From Prevotella sp. (GTDB taxonomy: Bacteria; Bacteroidota; Bacteroidia; Bacteroidales; Bacteroidaceae): a stretch of DNA of 64,000 nt. Each line of letters starts with the position of its first letter. The stretch's first letter is position 1. The notes under the pieces were generated by a model. The model was not told the origin of the DNA and did no database searches. It saw nothing but the letters and a program-made list of their open reading frames with translations. The stretch lies in assembly GCA_017410365.1 (NCBI GenBank), contig JAFQQY010000019.1:24233-88232 (forward strand), in the 5' to 3' direction. Positions 55,801 to 64,000 of the stretch are shown here, one piece after another. Made by a program: the position numbers and the translations under genes.

Positions 55801-57312
55801 CTACTTCACCGTATAGGTATTAAACGAGTGTGGTTGCAGTTCCATGTTGAGGAACTTATTACCCAACCCTACCGACATTGCTGCTGGTTCATCAGTGAAG
55901 TTGCCGGCAATGACAATGAACGATTTTCCATTGCGGAAGACAACCACCGGCGTCTTGCTCTTTTCCCTTCCCGCATAGCCAACCATCTCCGTTCCCGGAA
56001 CAACAAAGTGACAGAAGTGTTTATAGGCATAATACTCTGGCGTGTAGCGCATGATTCGAGTGCGACTATCAACCTGCACAAGCGCATTCTGTGTCCATCC
56101 CCATGTTGACTTGCCATTATCTGTAAGTATGAAGTTCCAATTGTAATACTCATCCACCCCGTTTCCAAGGTTGTCAGAGAGCAAGAAGAAAGTGTGCTCG
56201 CCTGCTTTCCAGTCCATCGCCCCGTTACCGCACTCACTCTCCGACATCATCAGTCGCAGTTTCGGATAACGCTTTCGAAGCTGTGGCAGATTGTCTCTGC
56301 ATTCCCACTGCGTACCTATTCCCACTATGTTAGACTGCAGTTGTTCGTTGTCAAGCGTCCGCTCCACATAGTCGAGACGATTGGTATTGATGGTACCAAA
56401 CCACAGTTCCACTTCTGGATGATGCTTGCGCAGTGTCGGTGCCAAATAGTCATTGTTGAAACGCTGCGCCCCCTCTGCTGTCCACGGACAACCGGGATAT
56501 GGCGTATATGAGTAAGCCTCGTTCTGATACATCACCTTGGTGATAGGCAGACCTTCAGCCTTGTAGAGGTCGATGAACCTGCAGAACATATCAGCATAGC
56601 ATTGCAGATAACGCGGGTCTTGAATGAAATAGTCCTGTGTAGCCAACCGCCTCGGGAACACACCGTTTCTATTGCCAAGCAACTGCATCTCGTCTGGATC
56701 GACAGCAGCATCCTTATCCATATAAAGCAGATAGTCCTTCCTCGGGTCTTGCTTATTTGTTTCTCTCGACAGCACGCAATAGTCCTGATTTATCTTCATC
56801 CACGTAGGCGGACTCCACGGACTCATAAATAGTTGCAGTGCCGGGTAATACTTCTGCGCCGCACGTGCCAGCGGGATGATATTCCTACGGTCACGGTCGA
56901 TATTGAAATAGCGCAGTTCAAAATCGCCCTCCACCTCACTGCAACTATACCAGCTGCGGGCATAGTCATTGGCATTCATCGACACTCGTCCGTGCGTGAA
57001 CTTCAAATCACCGTCGGGAGAAAAGATGTCACTCATCAGTCGGTCTTGATCATCACGCGACAGAAGATTGAACGCATCAAAATCCAGTTCGTTGAATGTT
57101 GTGCCCCAGGCATGGAAAGGCGTACCTTTATCTGCCGTTGTGGCACTAACCACCACGTCTGCCGTTGGCTTAGCTGCCAGTCTCACCCTTTCCGTCTTCC
57201 ATATTTCTTTCTCCGTAGTGGTATAGTGTGTCACTGTCTGTGCCAATATGAACAAGGGGGTTGCAAGCAACAATCCAGCCAAGCATAATGTCTTTTTAGA
57301 TAATAGTCTCAT
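55801..57312 (-). CDS. Glycoside hydrolase family 30 enzyme
   Basis: This 503-residue exported enzyme has a signal peptide ending near FILAQ (residue 25) and a (beta/alpha)8 barrel with a beta-sandwich completed at the C-terminus. GH30 signatures are FNELDFDAFNLLS, MSPWSPPTWMK, the acid/base Glu265 in YQNEAYSY and the nucleophile region LMMSESECGN (Glu358 or Glu360; Glu360 fits the SEAC context of human glucocerebrosidase). The family cleaves beta-glucosyl, beta-1,6-glucan or xylan linkages; the exact substrate is not clear. A promoter box lies about 40 nt upstream. Confidence 0.9.
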   Translation of the reverse strand: MRLLSKKTLCLAGLLLATPLFILAQTVTHYTTTEKEIWKTERVRLAAKPTADVVVSATTADKGTPFHAWGTTFNELDFDAFNLLSRDDQDRLMSDIFSPDGDLKFTHGRVSMNANDYARSWYSCSEVEGDFELRYFNIDRDRRNIIPLARAAQKYYPALQLFMSPWSPPTWMKINQDYCVLSRETNKQDPRKDYLLYMDKDAAVDPDEMQLLGNRNGVFPRRLATQDYFIQDPRYLQCYADMFCRFIDLYKAEGLPITKVMYQNEAYSYTPYPGCPWTAEGAQRFNNDYLAPTLRKHHPEVELWFGTINTNRLDYVERTLDNEQLQSNIVGIGTQWECRDNLPQLRKRYPKLRLMMSESECGNGAMDWKAGEHTFFLLSDNLGNGVDEYYNWNFILTDNGKSTWGWTQNALVQVDSRTRIMRYTPEYYAYKHFCHFVVPGTEMVGYAGREKSKTPVVVFRNGKSFIVIAGNFTDEPAAMSVGLGNKFLNMELQPHSFNTYTVK

Positions 57313-57352
57313 TGCAAATCGTTATTAGGTTGTTATAGATTCATTAATGATG

Positions 57353-57360
57353 CAAAGATA
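57353..57360 (-). promoter_or_regulatory. GH30 promoter -7 box
   Basis: The minus strand reads TATCTTTG followed by C, matching TAnnTTTG. It lies just beyond the stop of the upstream helicase gene (57387), so GH30 has its own promoter. Confidence 0.55.
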
Positions 57361-57386
57361 ACGATAATTCGCGAATCTGCCACCGT

Positions 57387-59351
57387 TTACTCCCTGCACA
57401 ATTTAAATAGTTTGTTGTAGAAGGGATGGCGAGTCATTGTCGAACTGTCACCTATTATAATAAGTTTCATGCGCGCACGCGTGATAGCAACGTTCATACG
57501 GCGAAGGTCGCGAAGAAAACCTATCTGTCCTTCATCGTTGGAGCGTACCATCGAAAGGACTATAATATCGCGTTCCTGTCCCTGAAATCCATCTACGGTA
57601 TTTACAGAGATATGGCGGCGGAAGGGTTTGAAATACTCGCTCTTCATTATCAGACGGCGAAGATATTGCACCTGAGCACGATAAGGCGAAATGACACCTA
57701 CATCAATGCGCTCTTCCAACAGGCGCTGCTTGCCTATACGTTCAAAATAGTTCTGCAACGTCTGCATGGTTAGATGCGCCTCTGCCTTGTTAATGCGACC
57801 AAACGACTCACCCACAAATGCCTCGCGAAACAAATCGGGCGATGGAACTTCCGGAACTCCTAATTCACAATTCGAAAATCCCAATTCATAATTCCTAATT
57901 CCAAATTCAACATTAGCCTCCCCTGTGTCCACCCATTCCAACGGTCTGTCCAAATCGAGGATACTACGGAAGCGCACCTCTGGCGCTGCCTCAACCTGTC
58001 CGCCGTAAAACCAGTCGCTCGAGAAACGCATTATCTCCTCGTTCATGCGATACTGTACACGGAGCAATGTCACAACATCGGGTTTGTTGGCTACAATGCG
58101 CTGCATCAGAGTCTTGTCCAATCCTCCCTTCAATGCCTCGTAGCACTTCACCGTCGGCGGCAACTGACAATGGTCACCAGCCAGCACCACCCTGCCTGCA
58201 CGCCTTATGGCTATCCAGCAGGCAGCCTCCAGCGCCTGAGCAGCCTCGTCGATAAAGAGAGTGCCGAACTTCATGCCGTCGAGCAGGCGGTTGGCACTGC
58301 CCACCAATGTGCATGCAATGACACGCGCCTCACCAAACAGTTCGGCATTGATTCTCAGTTCAAGTTCCGTAGCACGACTTTTGAGACTTTCCTGTTTCTG
58401 ATGATACTTTTCGTCGCCACGCTTGCGATGGGCACGCAACTCACGTATAGCCTTTCTTATGCTCCACAGTTGCGGATAATCAGGATGCGACTCAAAACGG
58501 CGCTCGTAGGTAAACGACAGCATCTTGTCGTTGACACGCGACGGATTGCCAATGCGCAGCACATTGATGCCGCGATCTACCAGTTTCTCACTAATCCAGT
58601 CAACAGCCATATTGCTCTGAGCACATACCAGCACCTGGTTCTCACGTCTCAGCGTTTCATGTATCGCCTCAACGAGCGTGGTTGTCTTGCCCGTCCCCGG
58701 AGGTCCGTGTACTATCGCCACATCTTTGGCACGAAGCACCTCATTGACAGCCTGCTCTTGAGTGGCATTGAGATAGGGGAAGCGCATCGGTTGAAACGTG
58801 AAACGCTCTGCCTTCTGATTCGTATAGAATAGGTCGCGCAGATAGCCCAACCTGCCTTTGCCGCGCATGGTGCGCTCCAAGGCTTCGAACATCAGGCGGT
58901 AACTGGTCTCGTCGAACGACAACTGCACGCCCACATTCTCCACTCCTTGCATATCCACTATGTTGGCACTGTCGGGCACTGCCACCACCATCCTGTCGCC
59001 GTCAACAAAGCTTACGGTTCCAGTAAATGAGAAATATTTTATCTTTGTGTTCTTCGGTTCTGCCTCTATCAATCTGAAAAACATCACAGGTCTGCCGAAC
59101 TCGAAGTTATGCTCAATATCGGTATCTGCCGTGCGATGCACCTCAACCACCAACTGGTTAAGCGAGTTATAATAACTGCGCCCCACACGCAACGGACACC
59201 AGGCATCACCCCGCTTGACGAGCCTCATAAGTCCCATCTCCTCCGTCTGCTTGCGAAACGTTTCCTTATCGGCAGTATATTCCATATCAAGCAACAAACG
59301 TTGCTGTTGCAAGGCCAATATCGGTGACTGTGTCTTATCGTTCATTGACAT
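57387..59351 (-). CDS. UPF1/IGHMBP2-like superfamily 1 helicase
   Basis: This 654-residue DNA/RNA helicase has Walker A VHGPPGTGKTTTLVEA (about 215-230), motif II LFIDEAAQALEAACW, motif III GDHCQLPPTVK, motif V NTVDGFQGQERDIIVLSMV and motif VI VAITRARMKLIIIG. An N-terminal OB-like domain precedes the motor. The TTG codon at 59372 is rejected; ATGs at 59351 and 59345 are both possible. A short low-complexity stretch (VEFGIRNYELGFSNCELGV) is coded by a DNA repeat at 57862-57910. It is probably a repair or RNA-metabolism enzyme; the role is unknown in this phylum. Confidence 0.9.
   Translation of the reverse strand: MSMNDKTQSPILALQQQRLLLDMEYTADKETFRKQTEEMGLMRLVKRGDAWCPLRVGRSYYNSLNQLVVEVHRTADTDIEHNFEFGRPVMFFRLIEAEPKNTKIKYFSFTGTVSFVDGDRMVVAVPDSANIVDMQGVENVGVQLSFDETSYRLMFEALERTMRGKGRLGYLRDLFYTNQKAERFTFQPMRFPYLNATQEQAVNEVLRAKDVAIVHGPPGTGKTTTLVEAIHETLRRENQVLVCAQSNMAVDWISEKLVDRGINVLRIGNPSRVNDKMLSFTYERRFESHPDYPQLWSIRKAIRELRAHRKRGDEKYHQKQESLKSRATELELRINAELFGEARVIACTLVGSANRLLDGMKFGTLFIDEAAQALEAACWIAIRRAGRVVLAGDHCQLPPTVKCYEALKGGLDKTLMQRIVANKPDVVTLLRVQYRMNEEIMRFSSDWFYGGQVEAAPEVRFRSILDLDRPLEWVDTGEANVEFGIRNYELGFSNCELGVPEVPSPDLFREAFVGESFGRINKAEAHLTMQTLQNYFERIGKQRLLEERIDVGVISPYRAQVQYLRRLIMKSEYFKPFRRHISVNTVDGFQGQERDIIVLSMVRSNDEGQIGFLRDLRRMNVAITRARMKLIIIGDSSTMTRHPFYNKLFKLCRE
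57862..57910. repeat. Seven 7-bp AATTCNN repeats inside the helicase gene
   Basis: Uninterrupted heptamers in exact phase: AATTCAC, AATTCGA, AAATCCC, AATTCAT, AATTCCT, AATTCCA, AATTCAA. They resemble AT-rich intergenic repeats but are read in frame without a stop. Confidence 0.85.
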
Positions 59352-59360
59352 ATATAAACA

Positions 59361-59391
59361 GGGAGGCGGCAAAGAACCGTTGCCACCTCCC
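59361..59391 (-). terminator. Hairpin after pectate lyase gene
   Basis: On the minus strand GGGAGGTGGCAA can pair with TTGCCGCCTCCC (one G-U pair) around a 7-nt loop, 17 nt after the lyase stop. The U-tract is weak, so termination may be partial and allow read-through into the helicase gene. Confidence 0.55.
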
Positions 59392-59407
59392 TTCTGTTAT
59401 TTTATTA

Positions 59408-62077
59408 TTACTTTACAATAAACTTGCGTCCGTTCTGTATATAGATACCCTTGCCGGCCTTGCTAACCTTCACACCGGTAATGGTATAGATAGGAACAGC
59501 AGCCGACTGAGAGTCTTCCAACTCCTCAATGCCGTCGGTTGTCTCTGTTGCTGGCAGGTTGTCAGTTACGCAGAAATTGAAGTTGCGTGCATAACTGTTG
59601 CCTGTCTTTGCGCAAATCACCTTTATCTCCACCTGCTTCAGTCCGGTGGCTGTCGATGTGAATGTAAGGTTTCCGCTACCGTCTTCGCTCACCTCGTTTG
59701 TGTTCTCCGGAAGAACAACGTCGAAATCAGTATATCCGGCAAAGTATGGCTTCAAACCGATGGTCTTTGCCTCACCAGCCTTCACGATGAAGTTAGGCTC
59801 TGCTAACCACTCCAGATACTCCTCAAGGTCGGTATATCCGTCGTTGTCGCTGTCGTCGTTGTTGTTGGCAGTGGTCTTGCTCCAACCGGCAGCATCCTCA
59901 AACCAGTCAGCAATACCGTCACCGTCCTGATCGAAGCCCGATGGTCTGTACATCGTCACGATGTTCAGTCCCTCAAATCCTTCCGAGTCGCTCTCCCTGT
60001 CGATGATTCCCTTCTTGTTTGTTCGGTTACCCACCTTGCTTGTTGTCTTTGTCAGAGTCTCGTTGATGATGCGCAGTTCATTGTTGTCCGACTCCGGCAT
60101 ATTACAACCCACGTCAGAAAGGGTGTTCATATATGCAGCCTCTGCCGTCTCTATGACAGCATACGACTCAAAGAACGGTTTGTTTACAAACACCGTCCAG
60201 TCAAGCACCTGGTCGTTTGTAAGACGATAGTTATATGTCTCACCCTCCTTGTCTGTTGTCTTTGTTCCGTTCACGTTCTCACGGATATTTCCTGCCACAT
60301 AGTAGCTCTGCGTGCCAGAACCAGTGCCTTCGAGGTCGGCCTGCAGCAGCACCTTCCTTGTGGTCGAAGGTCCCATCTTATAGTAGTTGTTCACGAAGTT
60401 GCACTCATGTGTACCTCCGTCGGTGGCACGTCCGCCCCAGTTATAAACCACGTTGTTGAACACGTCATGAGCACCAGCATACGCACCCGCACCGTCGAGT
60501 CCGCCGCTCAAACTCCAGTTACGTCCTTCGTTATGAGCCAGCAAGTTGTGATGATATGAACCGCAGTCGCCCCCGATAGTTGCTGCATATCCGTGGTTAG
60601 TACGGTTATCGTAGTTCTTGTGTCCGGCTTGGTTAAGTGTCTCTGCCAGCATGGTGCGCTGCAGTGTCACGTTCTTTGCGTTTCTTGAACTGAACGCCTC
60701 ATCGATGGTCCAGCCGATGGTACAGTGGTCCATAATAGAGTGGTCGTTGCCCGACATTCCCATACCGTCACTGGTGTTCTCATTTGCCGATACGCCGTCC
60801 CAATCATCAGCACCACCCACACGCATACGGATAAAGCGTGTGATACCGTCGCTCTGCATACCGAAAGGACTACCCTTGAACATGATGCCGCGGCCCGGTG
60901 CTGTCTGTCCAGCAATAGTGACGAACTTGTCAGAACACATCAGTCGTGCCTTCAGTTCTATCACACCTGCCACATCAAACACGATGGTACGAGGACCAGT
61001 TACCTTTGTTATACCATATCGGAATGTTCCCGGCTGCGGATTTTCAGCATCATCGTCAAGAGATGTAACGTGATACACCACACCTCCGCGTCCGCCAATG
61101 GCAAAGCGTCCATATCCCTCAGCATCGGGGAATGCCAGACGACGAGGCTGGAATGTCCAAACACGTCCTTTATACACTGTTCCGTCGGCAGCAATCTCGT
61201 CAACACGCCAGAAGTATTTCTTCAGTGGCGACAGCTTGCTTGCATACTTATACTGTGCAGCCGTCCCCTCATAGATATATGTTGTTGAATTGGCAGCCTC
61301 AGCCGAGTCGTTGCACAACACAATTCTGTGCTTTGCTGCCACCTCTGCCGGTTTCCAAGACAGCAGTATTCCGTTGTCGGCATCTGCATGATAGTCATAG
61401 TTATCGGGTGTAGGGTCGAGTGCCTCGTATGGGTTGACGTCAAACTCAAGACAGTTGACATAGAAACTGGTAGTGGTGTATTCCTTTCCTGCCTCCGGTT
61501 CTGTGAAATACTGTATGACAACAGGTTCGCCTTCCTTTACGGTAAACTTCACGAACGACATTGCCACCTCTGATGGTTTTGTGCCGCGCTGCGTCTGCTT
61601 GATACCAGTCTGCTGCACCTCGCCGTTAACAGAAACGTTAAGGGTTGGAGAAACGATAGTTCCTCCGTCAACATTATTATGGAAAGCCTTCAGCGTGTGC
61701 TCGCCCGGCGTCATACCCTCAATGGTGAAGTTCAGTTCCACCCTGCCGGTAGGTTCCACACGGTTGCCGTCCTCCAGCATCACCTTTGGCGTGATTCCGT
61801 CACTTGTCAGTTTTGAATACTTGTTCATTCCGTCCTTCCACCAGTTTGACTGAATGGCATCAGCCGTAGAGTTAGGTCCCTTGTCAACGGTTATCTTCAT
61901 TCCGTTGCCAAGAGTGATAGAAGCTGCATCCTTACTTGTAGGTACAGCCCATCCGGTATAGTTGGGCTCTGTAACCTGACTTGCGGATTTGTTTATCAGG
62001 TCAAGGTCGATAAGTTGTGCCGACGCTCCAGCACTAAAAGCCGCAAGGGCAATAGTCATCAGTAAATTCTTTTTCAT
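59408..62077 (-). CDS. Secreted pectate lyase-like protein with T9SS tail
   Basis: This 889-residue exported protein (from ATG 62077) has a signal peptide MKKNLLMTIALAAFSAGASA. An N-terminal carbohydrate-binding-like domain (about 25-215) comes first, then a fibronectin III-like module (about 225-310). A right-handed beta-helix pectate lyase (PL1) domain (about 318-640) contains GYGRFAIGGRGGVVYHVTSL, TIAGQTAPGRGIMFKG and SIMDHCTIGWTIDEAFSSRN. Calcium-binding DQDGDGIADWFE and DSDNDGYTDLEE repeats follow, and the end GIYIQNGRKFIVK resembles a T9SS sorting tail. It cleaves pectate-type polymers outside the cell. An upstream codon at 62110 would add 11 residues before the signal and is unlikely. 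Confidence 0.9.
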   Translation of the reverse strand: MKKNLLMTIALAAFSAGASAQLIDLDLINKSASQVTEPNYTGWAVPTSKDAASITLGNGMKITVDKGPNSTADAIQSNWWKDGMNKYSKLTSDGITPKVMLEDGNRVEPTGRVELNFTIEGMTPGEHTLKAFHNNVDGGTIVSPTLNVSVNGEVQQTGIKQTQRGTKPSEVAMSFVKFTVKEGEPVVIQYFTEPEAGKEYTTTSFYVNCLEFDVNPYEALDPTPDNYDYHADADNGILLSWKPAEVAAKHRIVLCNDSAEAANSTTYIYEGTAAQYKYASKLSPLKKYFWRVDEIAADGTVYKGRVWTFQPRRLAFPDAEGYGRFAIGGRGGVVYHVTSLDDDAENPQPGTFRYGITKVTGPRTIVFDVAGVIELKARLMCSDKFVTIAGQTAPGRGIMFKGSPFGMQSDGITRFIRMRVGGADDWDGVSANENTSDGMGMSGNDHSIMDHCTIGWTIDEAFSSRNAKNVTLQRTMLAETLNQAGHKNYDNRTNHGYAATIGGDCGSYHHNLLAHNEGRNWSLSGGLDGAGAYAGAHDVFNNVVYNWGGRATDGGTHECNFVNNYYKMGPSTTRKVLLQADLEGTGSGTQSYYVAGNIRENVNGTKTTDKEGETYNYRLTNDQVLDWTVFVNKPFFESYAVIETAEAAYMNTLSDVGCNMPESDNNELRIINETLTKTTSKVGNRTNKKGIIDRESDSEGFEGLNIVTMYRPSGFDQDGDGIADWFEDAAGWSKTTANNNDDSDNDGYTDLEEYLEWLAEPNFIVKAGEAKTIGLKPYFAGYTDFDVVLPENTNEVSEDGSGNLTFTSTATGLKQVEIKVICAKTGNSYARNFNFCVTDNLPATETTDGIEELEDSQSAAVPIYTITGVKVSKAGKGIYIQNGRKFIVK

Positions 62078-62130
62078 AAATAAAAGTTTCAATCTATTAT
62101 TACTTTTCAAGTTTTAGTTACTATTTGCTG

Positions 62131-62138
62131 CAAAGTTA
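62131..62138 (-). promoter_or_regulatory. Pectate lyase promoter (-33/-7)
   Basis: The minus strand reads TAACTTTG with a TTG 19 nt upstream, a good fit to the Bacteroidota -33/-7 promoter. The leader is about 50 nt. Confidence 0.65.
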
Positions 62139-62212
62139 GTGTTTTTTTTGCTATTGGCAAAATATTTGCTCTGCATCTCTACTTCTCTACTATTCTTCTA
62201 TTCCACAATTAC

Positions 62213-63379
62213 TCATGCTCTTAACTCTATCCTGAACGTTGTCCCTTTACCAACCTCTGAGTATTTCACAAAAATCTTACCATGATGATATTCTTCAACT
62301 ATACGCTTGGCAAGTGATAAACCTAAACCCCATCCTCTTTTTTTGGTAGTAAAGCCAGGCATAAACACATGATTGATATCTTTTTTCTTGATACCTTTAC
62401 CATTGTCTGCTACTTCTATAATGGCTTTGTTTCCTTCGGTGAATAGAGTTAAAAGAATATGACCGGAGCCTTCCATTGCATCAACAGCATTCTTGCAAAG
62501 ATTCTCAATTACCCACTCGAAAAGCGAAGCATTCATTCGAACAATGACATCATTATCAGGGAAATTCCTCTCGATAGTTACTTTCTTAGAGGTTCGCCTA
62601 TCCATATAATCTATAACATGGTCTAAAACATCGTTCATGCTTGAAGCAACTGGTTCTGGCAAAGAACCAATCTTTGAGAAACGCTCTGCAATACGTTCTA
62701 GTCTCTTGACATCCTTATCCATTTCTGGAATAAGTTCGTCGTCAGGATAATTTTCCTTGAGCATCTCAACCCATGCCATAAGACTGGAAATCGGAGTGCC
62801 CAACTGATGAGCAGTTTCTTTTGACAAGCCTACCCAGACTTTGTTCTGCTCTGCACGTTTTGAAGAAAGTAGAGCAAAAATAGCTATAACAACAAAAATC
62901 AAGACAACCCCCAACTGTACATAAGGATATGAAAACAGGCGTTTGAGCATTATTGATTCGTCATAACACACAAGTTGATAGTTTTTTAAAGAATCAGAAT
63001 CAGACAAAACTATTTTTATATATCTATCTGACTCATACATTCGTTTACCCAACCTAGCAATGTAAGCCATTGAATCTGAGTATGATTTGGCATCTATTTC
63101 AATGTTACGATAGTCCATAACATCAAAGTTAGAATCTAGAACAATTACAGGAATTGTATTATTACCTTGAATAACACTTAGAACCAAAGAGAGATCAGTG
63201 GATTCATCGGCATTATTCAAAGCATGCAATGCTTGTGCCCACACTTCCATCCTTGTTCGTTCCTCGCGTGAGAGGTCTTCAACGAGAAAGTTTGAGACCA
63301 TAAGAGATACAACTGCAATAATAATCGCAGCTACCACCAAAACTATCTTAACCTGCCGAATACGGTCTGTCCATTGCAT
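62213..63379 (-). CDS. Sensor histidine kinase
   Basis: This 388-residue membrane kinase has two membrane segments (about 11-31 and 152-172) flanking a small periplasmic sensor region (about 32-150). A HisKA domain with phospho-acceptor His191 (SKETAHQLGTPISSL) and a HATPase domain follow, with NLCKNAVDAM (N box), ADNGKGI (G1) and GWGLGLSLAKRIVEEYHHG (G2). No response regulator is adjacent, so it is an orphan in this window. A TTG at 63388 is rejected in favour of the ATG at 63377-63379. The ligand is unknown. Confidence 0.92.
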   Translation of the reverse strand: MQWTDRIRQVKIVLVVAAIIIAVVSLMVSNFLVEDLSREERTRMEVWAQALHALNNADESTDLSLVLSVIQGNNTIPVIVLDSNFDVMDYRNIEIDAKSYSDSMAYIARLGKRMYESDRYIKIVLSDSDSLKNYQLVCYDESIMLKRLFSYPYVQLGVVLIFVVIAIFALLSSKRAEQNKVWVGLSKETAHQLGTPISSLMAWVEMLKENYPDDELIPEMDKDVKRLERIAERFSKIGSLPEPVASSMNDVLDHVIDYMDRRTSKKVTIERNFPDNDVIVRMNASLFEWVIENLCKNAVDAMEGSGHILLTLFTEGNKAIIEVADNGKGIKKKDINHVFMPGFTTKKRGWGLGLSLAKRIVEEYHHGKIFVKYSEVGKGTTFRIELRA

Positions 63380-63533
63380 AATATACAATTATTAAACGGC
63401 AAAGTAATTTAATTATTGTATTTCATGAACAGTACATGACAATGATGCATCTGAAATACGTTTAACAAACCAAGGTTTTCTAAGACTTCCTATCTCCTAG
63501 CTTATCCTTGCCCCCATACATACAAACAAAAAG

Positions 63534-63560
63534 ACCCTGCGGATATTGTATCCGCAGGGT
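63534..63560 (-). terminator. rRNA operon terminator
   Basis: A perfect 12-bp stem (ACCCTGCGGATA and its complement) with a 3-nt loop is followed on the minus strand by a T-run. It lies about 20 nt beyond the 5S gene. Confidence 0.9.
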
Positions 63561-63578
63561 CCTCGTCTGAAAAAAGAA

Positions 63579-63687
<109 letters not shown>

Positions 63688-63801
63688 TATGACGTTTCCT
63701 TCCATTATAACATCATCAGAATGACATCGCACACACAAGAGCAATAAGAATAAACATAAGCTTCCATAACCGAAGCACAACGGAAAGCACTGCCAATACA
63801 G

Positions 63802-64000
63802 AAAGCTTTCGGGCAATTAGTAGCGCTCGGCTTTGACGTCGCCGTCTTTACACCTGCGCCCTATCAACGTCGTAGTCTGCGACGACCCTAATAAGGAGTC
63901 CTAATCTTGAGGCTGGCTTCGCACTTAGATGCTTTCAGCGCTTATCCATTCCAGACGCGGATACCCGGCGGTGCGCCTGGCGGCACAACCGGCAAACCGG
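63802..64000 (-). rRNA. rrl: 23S ribosomal RNA, 3' end (partial)
   Basis: The minus strand from the window edge leads to TACTAATTGCCCGAAAGC, the conserved 3' end of 23S rRNA. Only about 200 nt of the gene are in the window. The exact 3' end is uncertain by a few bases. The 114-nt spacer to the 5S gene shows nothing further. Confidence 0.92.

Overview
The window looks like a chromosome segment of a Prevotella-type Bacteroidota (Prevotellaceae). Three things support this. Promoters carry the Bacteroidota -7 box TAnnTTTG. The gene order is typical (guaB-PPIase-PPIase-OstA-mutL, tig-clpP-clpX-recQ, DUF177-rpmF-fabH-era-der). The envelope genes are fimbrillin lipoproteins and proteins with type IX secretion (T9SS) C-terminal domains. 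Product names come from recognised motifs and families; no database search was run.

Layout. 1-7.5 kb (minus strand): guaB, two parvulin-type periplasmic PPIases, an OstA/LptA-like protein and mutL, which runs off the left edge. 7.5-14.3 kb (minus): tig, clpP, clpX, recQ and a secreted protein of unknown function; a terminator-like hairpin between tig and clpP has the clpP promoter in its loop. 14.3-42.2 kb (plus): a large fimbrial/adhesin locus. It holds an OmpA/DUF3575 protein, a DUF5119 lipoprotein, six consecutive fimbrillin lipoproteins and a 3820-residue YGGG-repeat protein with a T9SS tail. A small four-helix-bundle gene follows, bracketed by 9-bp satellite repeats, and then a second YGGG-repeat protein of 1941 residues. 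42.2-43.1 kb: a cluster of palindromes and tandem repeats plus a small secreted Cys-rich protein. 43.3-49.3 kb: dapL (minus) and then DUF177, rpmF, fabH, era, der and a lipoprotein (plus). 49.3-55.8 kb: MlaF/MlaE-like transporter (minus), lptB (plus), META lipoprotein (minus), CNNM/CBS transporter (plus), GNAT-like protein (minus) and ZIP transporter (plus). 55.8-63.4 kb (minus): a GH30 glycosidase, a UPF1-like helicase, a secreted pectate lyase and a sensor histidine kinase. 63.5-64 kb (minus): the end of an rRNA operon (terminator, 5S, 3' end of 23S).

The most unusual region is 14.3-42.2 kb. All six fimbrillins keep a Thr-Arg-Ala site shortly after the lipobox, as expected for type V pilins matured by Arg-specific cleavage. 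The last fimbrillin overlaps the giant T9SS gene by four bases, which fits a shaft/tip arrangement in which a very large repeat protein is the tip or accessory adhesin. A run of eight G just upstream of the operon promoter suggests on/off switching. The four-helix-bundle cassette between the two giant genes, flanked on both sides by CCCTAAAGA-like 9-mers, looks like an inserted element. The middle of the giant protein holds an eight-copy repeat that I do not recognise.

Limits: product names rest on reading the sequences by eye, promoter calls rest mainly on the -7 box, and repeat functions are inferred.
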